Source: Coriobacteriaceae bacterium AM48-5 (lineage in GTDB: Bacteria > Actinomycetota > Coriobacteriia > Coriobacteriales > Coriobacteriaceae). From it: a DNA stretch of 7,516 bases. The notes under the pieces are model-generated. The model ran no database searches, was not told the origin of the DNA, and saw only the letters and a list, made by a program, of their open reading frames with translations. Each line of letters begins with the position of its first letter. The first letter of the stretch is position 1. The stretch spans positions 1-7,516 of the forward strand of contig JAQEDJ010000064.1 of NCBI GenBank assembly GCA_027669525.1. Reading direction: 5' to 3'. Made by a program: the position numbers and the translations under genes. Shown here piece after piece: positions 1 to 5,097 of the stretch.

Positions 1-93
1 GCATATGAATTCCTGCTCTACAGTCCTGCGCAAGACGGAAAGCACATTAAGTGCTTTCCTTTGCGTGCGGAACTCGCGATAAAGTTCATATGC
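1..93 (+). repeat. Structured repeat element, copy 1 (core 2-92)
   Basis: This is a non-coding element of about 91 bases that is nearly the same as the reverse complement of 298-391. Its ends are complementary (1-9 with 85-93, reading GCATATGAA and TTCATATGC), so the whole element can close into one stem. Inside is a 9-bp perfect hairpin, 37-45 paired with 51-59 around the loop ATTAA at 46-50. A flanking CGCAA/TTGCG pair (29-33 with 61-65) may extend it. Bases 64-92 match copy 2 without a mismatch. The related words CCTGCTC (12-18) and CCTGCGC (25-31) repeat within it. The left end touches the window edge, so the outer arm cannot be seen. The strand is set by similarity to copy 2, which reads in the direction of the tsaD operon. 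No protein is proposed. I do not recognise the family. Confidence 0.8.
37..59 (+). other. Apical hairpin of copy 1
   Basis: The stem GGAAAGCAC / GTGCTTTCC has nine perfect pairs and the five-base loop ATTAA. The equivalent hairpin of copy 2 (353-331 on the minus strand) has stem GGAGGCCAC / GTGGCCTCC and the same loop. Three stem columns differ (A to G, A to G, G to C), and each change is matched on the other arm. No U-tract follows, so this is not an intrinsic terminator by itself. Confidence 0.8.
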
Positions 94-134
94 GCCGCCC
101 GGCTCCCGCGGCTCTCAGGGGCTCCCATCCCAAA

Positions 135-172
135 TGTGCGGAGCAAAGCTCCGCACACCATCTTTTTCTTTC
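135..172 (+). terminator. Intrinsic terminator on the plus strand
   Basis: A 10-bp perfect stem (TGTGCGGAGC at 135-144 and GCTCCGCACA at 148-157, loop AAA) is followed by CCATCTTTTTCTTTC, a T-rich tract at 158-172. It would end transcription coming from the left, either from a gene beyond the window edge or from the copy 1 element, 42 bases after copy 1. On the minus strand the stem is followed only by ATTTGGG, so its activity should be mainly one-way. Together with the leftward tsaD operon this suggests a convergent intergenic region. Confidence 0.75.
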
Positions 173-265
173 AGCTCAAGCACGCCGGAAATTCGACACT
201 GGCAGGTCAACCTTGCCGGACGCTGTCGACGCCAAACGAACCCCCACGCCGCATCGGGACAGAAA
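173..265. other. Spacer between the inverted elements, no gene seen
   Basis: This stretch lies between the plus-strand terminator and the outer arm of copy 2. It holds an imperfect inverted repeat near 200-217 (GGCAGGT and CCTTGCC with mismatches) but no convincing start signal, known domain or RNA gene. Open frames that cross it run on through the repeats and look accidental in GC-rich DNA. Confidence 0.5.
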
Positions 266-422
266 GGTCCCCGGCGCTGCCCGGGCGCCAGCGGCCACAT
301 ATGAACTTTATCGCGAGTTCCGCACGAACAGGAGGCCACTTAATGTGGCCTCCGTCGTGAGCAGGACTGTCCGAGCAGGAAAGTTCATATGTGGCCGCTG
401 GCGCCGGGCAGCGCCGGGGACC
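266..422 (-). repeat. Structured repeat element, copy 2, inside a 43-bp GC-rich inverted repeat
   Basis: The core (391-298 on the minus strand) is the second copy of the element at 2-92 and lies in opposite orientation. Its termini CATATGAACTTT (391-380) and AAAGTTCATATG (309-298) pair perfectly. The pairing continues outwards through GC-rich arms, so 380-422 is the reverse complement of 266-309 apart from one extra G in the left arm. The inner hairpin is 353-345 with 339-331, loop ATTAA. Block 298-326 is identical to 92-64 read in reverse complement. The outer 5' arm starts about 12 bases after the tsaD stop codon, so the structure would form in the 3' untranslated part of the operon mRNA. 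The stem is followed on the minus strand by TTTCTG, a short U-rich stretch that could give weak termination. It could be a repeat-type mobile sequence, a 3' UTR RNA motif, or both. Confidence 0.82.
331..353 (-). other. Apical hairpin of copy 2
   Basis: On the minus strand the stem GGAGGCCAC / GTGGCCTCC has nine perfect pairs and loop ATTAA. It covaries at three pairs with the copy 1 hairpin at 37-59 while loop and stem length are kept. A second short pairing, CACGA with TCGTG just outside it, may extend the helix across a small bulge. Confidence 0.8.
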
Positions 423-434
423 GCACGAGCACGA

Positions 435-1520
435 CTACAGCGTCATGTTCGGATCGGCGTCGACGTCGAACGGCGAGATCTCACCTCGGTCGAATTTACG
501 GCGAGCGACCTCCGCGATCATGGCTGCGTTATCGGTACAGGCAGACAAGGGCGGCACCGTTACACGAATCCCCTGACGTCCAAGCTTCTTGATCATCATC
601 TCGCGCAGATGCGGGTTGGCCGAGACGCCGCCACCGATGCAGTATTCCTTGCATCCGGTAGCGTGCAGTGCGTTTTTAGCCTTCTTGTACTGCACGTCAA
701 AGACAGCTGCCTCAAACGAAGCTGCCAGATCGGGCAGGTGAATCGTGCGCCCGGCCTTGGTCTCCTGCTCGATGTAGAGCGTCACAGCCGTTTTAAGACC
801 CGAAAGCGAGAAGCGGTAGTCTCCCCTGCTGTTAAGCGCGCGGGGAAAATCGATCGCCTTGGGGTTGCCCGTCTCGGCAAGCTTGGAGATGATGGGGCCA
901 CCGGGATAGCCCAGGCCCAGCGCCTTTGCCACCTTGTCGAAGGCTTCGCCCACGGCGTCGTCGAGCGTCTCGCCGAGCACCTCGTAGTCGCCCCACGCCT
1001 TGACGTGAACAAGCATGGTATGACCGCCCGAGACGAGCGTGAAGATAAACGGCGGCTTGAGGTCGGGCTGCGCCAGCAGGTTGGCAAACAGGTGCCCCTC
1101 CAGATGGTTGACGCATACGAGCGGCTTACCGGCAGCGTAGGCAAAGCCTTTGGCAAAGGCAACGCCCACCACGAGGGCGCCCACCAGGCCCGGACCCTGT
1201 GTCACGCCCACGGCGGCAAGCTCGCTGGGAGCAATGGCTCCACCCTCAAGACCAAGCGATGCTGCGGCATCCTCGAGCGCCGCATCCACGACACTCACAA
1301 TCACCTCAACGTGTTTGCGCGAGGCGATCTCGGGCACCACGCCGCCAAAGCGGGCATGAAAATCAATTTGCGTCGACACCTGGTTGGCCAGCATATTGCC
1401 ATCCGCATCGATAATCGCCACCGCCGTCTCGTCGCAGGAACTCTCGATGGCAAGCACCAGGCGACGGCGCTCAATTTCGGCACGCTCCCCCTCGGAGCGC
1501 CTAGCGCAGGCAGCGGCCAT
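435..1520 (-). CDS. tsaD: tRNA N6-adenosine threonylcarbamoyltransferase TsaD (probably the C-terminal part of a TsaB-RimI-TsaD fusion)
   Basis: TsaD transfers the threonylcarbamoyl group from threonylcarbamoyl-AMP to A37 of tRNAs reading ANN codons, giving t6A, and works with TsaB and TsaE in the cytoplasm. The 361-residue frame shows the ASKHA-fold signatures: ESSCDET at 26-32, the metal-binding HLEGH at 139-143, VSGGHT at 163-168, GEAFDKVAKALGLGYPGG at 191-208, GGGVSAN at 296-302 and CTDNAAM at 328-334 with the ligand aspartate. The catalytic part is complete. The first about 20 residues (rich in Ala, Arg and Glu) are not typical of stand-alone TsaD, and the ATG at 1520 has no Shine-Dalgarno sequence. 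The upstream rimI frame runs past this ATG to its stop at 1501. A single-base slip near 1490-1525 probably separates it from the upstream part of the same gene. It is the last gene of the operon. Confidence 0.93.
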   Translation of the reverse strand: MAAACARRSEGERAEIERRRLVLAIESSCDETAVAIIDADGNMLANQVSTQIDFHARFGGVVPEIASRKHVEVIVSVVDAALEDAAASLGLEGGAIAPSELAAVGVTQGPGLVGALVVGVAFAKGFAYAAGKPLVCVNHLEGHLFANLLAQPDLKPPFIFTLVSGGHTMLVHVKAWGDYEVLGETLDDAVGEAFDKVAKALGLGYPGGPIISKLAETGNPKAIDFPRALNSRGDYRFSLSGLKTAVTLYIEQETKAGRTIHLPDLAASFEAAVFDVQYKKAKNALHATGCKEYCIGGGVSANPHLREMMIKKLGRQGIRVTVPPLSACTDNAAMIAEVARRKFDRGEISPFDVDADPNMTL

Positions 1521-1525
1521 ACGCG
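1490..1525 (-). other. Probable frame break between the RimI linker and TsaD
   Basis: Between the RimI domain and TsaD, a third frame encodes a natural-looking acidic, Pro/Ala-rich linker (LVLPVDNASPEPTAAEQR). It then continues without a stop into nonsense over tsaD. Moving from this linker frame to the TsaD frame needs one additional base in this interval. The exact position cannot be fixed because no conserved motif lies here. Confidence 0.5.
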
Positions 1526-2816
1526 CTGCTCTGCCGCCGTCGGCTCGGGCGAAGCATTGTCGACCGGAAGCACCAGGGCAGCGGAGCCGTCATGACGATG
1601 GCATCCTTGCCGGCACCATAGTAGCCGCGGCGCCGTCCTGCCTCGGTAAAGCCCAGAGCGTTATAAAGCGCGATCGCTCCCTCGTTGCCGTCCTCGACCT
1701 CAAGCGAAGCCGTGGTGCAGCCGAGCATCTGGGCATCATAGCTCACATGCGACAGCAGCTTGCGGGCAATGCCCTCACGGCGATGTGCCGGGTCGACGGC
1801 GACATCCAGAATCTGCACATCACCGTCCACGACCATACCGCCGGCAAGGCCCAGCAGCTTGCCGTCGTCGTGTGCCACCCACCAACTACGCGGCGCAGCG
1901 ACGTCCTCGCCCAGTTCGGACAGGAACATGCCCGGCGTCCACGCCTCGTGTCCGGCACCTTCAAAGCAGGCAGCCTCCAGCGCGCTCGCGCCCTCGGCAT
2001 CCGCCGCGCCCATGGGACGGAACTGCAGATGACGACCAGCGAGCTCATCGGCAACGCCCGTAATTTCGCTCTGCGCACTCTCGGCAAGACCAAGACGCTT
2101 GCGCTCGTTTTCCTCGGCATCCGAAAGGCGCGTGTAAATCGGCAGGACGCGGGCCGGATCGCCGTCACCCGCAGCGTGCGCGAGCAGCAAGCCCTCGCCC
2201 GAAGGCCACCACAGGTCGCGCTCCACGCAGCGGGCGGTCTCGTCCTCACCCAGCAGCTTGCCATAGCGCACGAGACCGTCACCGGTCAGCTGAACCTGGT
2301 CCCAGTCCGCCGCTCGGCGCCACTCATCGAGCGCCACGGCGGCCTTGACCACGTGTTCGCGCTCAAATTGACGCTCGGGACCCTCATCGACCAGCATATA
2401 CAGCGCCGGATATACCTCACCGCGCATAGCCTCGGCCAGGATACCAAGCTTGCCGCGCACGCCAGCCTTCCACGCCGTCCAAGCGCAAGCGTCGAGCGTC
2501 GACACGCCCAGCAGCGGAACATTGGCACCACGCGCGAGGCCCTTGGCAGTAGAGATGCCAATGCGCACACCCGTAAACGACCCCGGCCGCGGCCGACCAC
2601 GTAGCAACCAACATCGCTGCGATCCAGACCGGCTTGAGCCAGCACGCCATCAACGGTATTCACGAGCTCAACGTTGGCGTGACGGCGACACATGTGGTCG
2701 CCACTCACGAGCTTCGTCTCGCCCGTCCGCCCATCAATCCAGCTTGCCGCGCAGGCAAGCATGTCGGTCGAGGTATCGAGCGCCACCACCAGCGCGTTGT
2801 CGTTATGCAAGCTCAT
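1501..2816 (-). CDS. tsaB: TsaB-RimI fusion (t6A complex dimerization subunit plus N-acetyltransferase), frameshifted
   Basis: TsaB is the non-catalytic ASKHA partner that dimerises with TsaD for tRNA t6A synthesis. RimI is a GNAT acetyltransferase of protein N termini. Residues 1-240 are TsaB, starting MSLHNDNALVVALDTST and holding GPGSFTGVR at 77-85 once repaired. Residues of about 264-414 are the RimI GNAT domain, with the acetyl-CoA loop HRREGIARKLL at about 345-355 and the ALYNALGF...GYY ending. The ATG at 2816 overlaps the tsaE stop by 14 bases; an in-frame TTG at 2834 is less likely. Near 2586 one C is missing, splitting TsaB. After MTAPLP (about 1579) the RimI frame becomes arginine-rich and ends at 1501 inside tsaD, which again points to a missing base. 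Repairing all slips gives one frame from 2816 to the tsaD stop. Confidence 0.88.
1573..1579 (-). other. Frame break after the RimI domain
   Basis: On the minus strand the sequence reads CCGCTGCCCTGGTGCTT. In the RimI frame this gives PLPWCFRST and an arginine-rich tail that does not resemble a RimI end. With one more C in the CCC run it reads PLPLVLPVDNASPEP, a plausible interdomain linker with mostly G or C in third codon positions. Confidence 0.55.
2583..2590 (-). other. Frameshift in tsaB at the GPGSFTG motif
   Basis: The minus strand reads GGCCGCGGCCGGGGTCG. Upstream residues (LDRSDVGCYVVGRG) and downstream residues (GSFTGVRIGISTAKG) are in different frames. One extra C gives GRGPGSFTGVR, the conserved TsaB motif. 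The slip is in a short C/G run, the pattern expected of a sequencing or assembly error. Confidence 0.85.
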
Positions 2817-3309
2817 CTTGTACAGCCTTATCAATCAAATGGGAAAGCTCCATTGCGCGGTCACCGTGCGCCTCGAGCGTTATCGTTCGCACATCGCTGT
2901 CGCCCTCATCGCGCTTAAGCGTCACCGAAAGGTACTCATCCGTCAGCTCGTCCTGGAATTGTTCGCCCCATTCCAGCAGGCAAGCACCCTCATAGCCCAG
3001 CACATCGAAAATGCCCGTATCCTCGAGCTCGTAGGCATGCTCCAGGCGGTATAGATCAAAGTGAAACAGCGGAATACGACCTTGATCGTGAACGGCCATG
3101 AGCGCAAACGTAGGACTCGTAACCATATGCCCATCGCCCAGCCCGCGCGAGACGCCCTTGGTAAAGTGAGTTTTGCCCACTCCCAGGCCACCGGTCAGGA
3201 TGAGCACATCGCCGTCCTCAAGGCACGGTGCAATTAGCTCGCCAAAGTACTCCGTATCGGCAGCGCAAGTCGTTTTGTAAGTACCTACCCCCAGGCGCTC
3301 CAGGGACAT
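2803..3309 (-). CDS. tsaE: tRNA threonylcarbamoyladenosine biosynthesis ATPase TsaE
   Basis: TsaE is the ATPase that resets the TsaB-TsaD complex during tRNA t6A37 synthesis in the cytoplasm. The 168-residue protein is near the usual family length. It has the P-loop GGLGVGKTHF at 40-49 (Lys46, Thr47), the switch VTSPTFAL at 63-70, FHFDLYRLE at 82-90 with the Mg-binding region Asp85, and LEWGE at 112-116 with the conserved Glu and Trp. The start ATG at 3309 has an excellent ribosome site, AAGGAG, six bases upstream, lying across the stop of the glycosylase gene 12 bases away. Its stop overlaps the tsaB start, so the two are probably coupled in translation. No frame break is seen. Confidence 0.95.
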   Translation of the reverse strand: MSLERLGVGTYKTTCAADTEYFGELIAPCLEDGDVLILTGGLGVGKTHFTKGVSRGLGDGHMVTSPTFALMAVHDQGRIPLFHFDLYRLEHAYELEDTGIFDVLGYEGACLLEWGEQFQDELTDEYLSVTLKRDEGDSDVRTITLEAHGDRAMELSHLIDKAVQDELA

Positions 3310-3321
3310 ATATGCTCCTTA

Positions 3322-3942
3322 TTATTCCGAGGCGTCCTCTGGTGCGGGATGTCGCTCCAGATAATCGCCCAGCATCTTAAAGTCTTCCTCCAGCAGCTCC
3401 TGCCACGCCGGATTGCGCAGCGCTGCTGCCGGATGAAAAGTGGGCATTACTACAAAATGCCCCATCTGGTGGAACCTGCCGCGCAGCTTAGTAATGCCAA
3501 TCTCGGTCTTAAGCACAAAGTGCGTCGCGGGGTTGCCGAGCGTCACGATAATATCAGGCCAGATGCTTCGAATCTGCTCACGCAAAAACGGCGAGCAAGC
3601 CAGCACTTCCTCGGGACGCGGATTGCGGTTTCCCGGCGGGCGGCACTTAAGCACGTTGGCAATGTAGACGTCTTCGCGTTTGAGCCCCGCCAGCGACAAA
3701 ATGCCGTTGAGATCCTCGCCTGCCGCCCCCACAAAGGGCTCGCCCTGCAAATCCTCATTGCGGCCCGGCGCCTCACCAATAAACATCACGCGAGCGCGGG
3801 GGTTTCCCACGCCAAACACGATATTGTGACGCGACTGGTAAAGCTGGCAGAGGTGACAATCGCCCAGAACGGCCTCAATTTCCTCGAGTGCGACCTCACG
3901 TGGTGCCTGATGGGTATGGCCGGGGATGTGCATGACGCCCAT
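3322..3942 (-). CDS. Family 4 uracil-DNA glycosylase (iron-sulfur type)
   Basis: It removes uracil from DNA as the first step of base-excision repair. The 206-residue protein has the four cysteines that hold a 4Fe-4S cluster in family 4 enzymes (Cys29, Cys32, Cys100, Cys116). It has the family motif GEAPG at 56-60 followed by GEPFVG, then CRPPGNRNP at 100-108, and HPAAALRNP at 170-178 as the second active-site motif. The uracil pocket region TLGNPAT is at 134-140. The start ATG at 3942 is preceded by TAGGAG, so the alr stop codon overlaps its ribosome site; a second in-frame ATG at 3933 is less well placed. The gene lies between alr and tsaE, where some related operons have nothing. I see no functional link to t6A, only co-transcription. 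Family 5 is less likely because GEAPG rather than a changed motif is present. Confidence 0.94.
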   Translation of the reverse strand: MGVMHIPGHTHQAPREVALEEIEAVLGDCHLCQLYQSRHNIVFGVGNPRARVMFIGEAPGRNEDLQGEPFVGAAGEDLNGILSLAGLKREDVYIANVLKCRPPGNRNPRPEEVLACSPFLREQIRSIWPDIIVTLGNPATHFVLKTEIGITKLRGRFHQMGHFVVMPTFHPAAALRNPAWQELLEEDFKMLGDYLERHPAPEDASE

Positions 3943-3950
3943 GGCGACTC

Positions 3951-5095
3951 CTACACGTAGACCTTGTCGAGGCGCATGCCAAAGCCGCAGGCGACCTCGT
4001 AGTTAATCGTGCCACGCAGTCGGGCCATCTCGTCCATAGTGATCTCGGCATCGCCGTCGCGGCCGACAATAATCATCTCGTCACCATACTCGGCCTCGGG
4101 AATCTCGTGTGCCGGGTTGGACTGGATGGCGACCATAAACTGATCCATGCAGATATTGCCAACCTGACGCACGCGCTCGCCGCGATACAGCACATCCATA
4201 CGATTGGAAAGCGTACGCGATAGGCCGTCGGCATAACCGATCGGCAGCGTGCAGATCTGAACGCGCGTACGCGGTACGCGGTAGGTAAAGCCGTAGCCCA
4301 CGCCCTCACCCATCGCAGGATGCGCCACGCGCGTCACACGCGCATGGACGCTCATAACGGGATCAAGCTGCATCACGCGGCCACTCAGCTCGCACGGCTG
4401 CATGCCATACAAGCCAACGCCGGCGCGGATCATATCAAAATGCATCGAGGGGTCGAGCATCGAGGACGGCGTGTTGGCGCAGTGCACGATACCGCACTCA
4501 AAACCCGCATCCTTAATGGCCTGAACGGCCTCGGTAAAGCGCTGACACTGCAGCTTGTAGTCCCAACCCGAAGGCTCATCGGCCGTGGCGAAGTGCGTGA
4601 ATACGCCGTCGCACTGAATACCGCGATGGAACTAATGCCGCGCACAAAGTCGAGCACCTGCGTATAGTGAACGCCGATACGATTCATGCCCGTCTCGATG
4701 GCCAGATGGTATTTACCCACCTTGCCCGCCGCAACGGCGCACTCGCCATAGGCCAAGGCAAAATCGGACGTATAGACCGAGGGCATGATATCAAACTCGA
4801 GCAACGTCGGAATGGCCTCGATAGGCGGCTCGCTTAGGATGAGGATGGGTTTCGTAATCCCGCCCTGTCGGAGCTCAACGCCCTCGTTAACCGTCGCCAC
4901 GGCAAACATGTCGGCACCGGCCGAATACATAATCTTGGCGCACTCAACAGCTCCATGACCATAAGCATCGGCCTTGACCACGCAGCACAGGCGCTGACGT
5001 GGATTCAGCAAGTTCTTATAGGCCCTCGTGTTGCGACGGAGCGCCCCGCGGTCGATCTCGACCCAGGACCAGCGCGTCAAATCGGCTTTATTCAT
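3951..5095 (-). CDS. alr: Alanine racemase, PLP-dependent, with one frameshift
   Basis: Alr interconverts L- and D-alanine to supply peptidoglycan synthesis. After repair of one missing base near 4621 it has 381 residues, the normal family length. The N-terminal barrel starts RWSWVEIDRGAL and holds the PLP lysine in VVKADAYGHG (Lys41). TGMNRIGV at 135-142 carries Arg139, which contacts the PLP phenol. The C-terminal domain holds GEGVGYGFTY with the second catalytic base near Tyr268, and ICMDQ at 315-319. At position 132, where many Alr proteins have a carbamylated lysine (HLK-V-DTGM), this one has Ala (HLAIETGM). The ATG at 5095 lies two bases after the nnr stop with only a weak GGATGA site, suggesting translational coupling. 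The stop is at 3951. The break is most likely an assembly slip, because both halves are fully conserved. Confidence 0.93.
4618..4623 (-). other. Frameshift in alr
   Basis: The minus strand reads ATCGCGGTATTCAG. Upstream residues LDFVRGISSIA and downstream residues GIQCDGVFTHFATADEPSGWD are in different frames. Restoring one G (GGG for GG) joins them into a continuous Alr sequence with no other change. Without this, the upstream frame turns into serine- and arginine-rich nonsense. Confidence 0.88.
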
Positions 5096-5097
5096 GA

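Noticed and set aside
115..339. Small minus-strand frame of 74 codons through copy 2 and the spacer
   Set aside because: It starts with GTG inside the hairpin stem without a ribosome site, and the only part shared with copy 1 is the structured block, where stem changes follow pairing rather than codons.
1..391. Retron-type RNA or CRISPR repeats
   Set aside because: The complementary ends and long stem recall a retron RNA, but no reverse transcriptase lies in the window. Only two copies in opposite orientation with no regular spacers exclude a CRISPR array.
1546..1580. Similarity between the linker start (LVLPVDNAS) and the TsaD start (LVLAIESSC), sharing CCTGGTGCTT
   Set aside because: Only ten bases are identical; too short to claim a duplication.
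51..1595. Long open frame of 514 codons on the plus strand opposite tsaD
   Set aside because: It begins inside the repeat and then is the antisense of tsaD; its composition (Arg, His, Gly rich) and lack of any motif fit a GC-rich shadow frame, while the opposite strand shows full TsaD motifs.
1384..2604. Open frame of 406 codons on the plus strand opposite tsaB-rimI
   Set aside because: Antisense shadow; the minus strand encodes conserved GNAT and TsaB motifs.
435..5095. True pseudogenisation of alr, tsaB and tsaD
   Set aside because: All conserved motifs are intact on both sides of each break, and the clear breaks (alr, tsaB) are each repaired by one G or C in a short run; assembly error is simpler, though it cannot be proven from the sequence alone.
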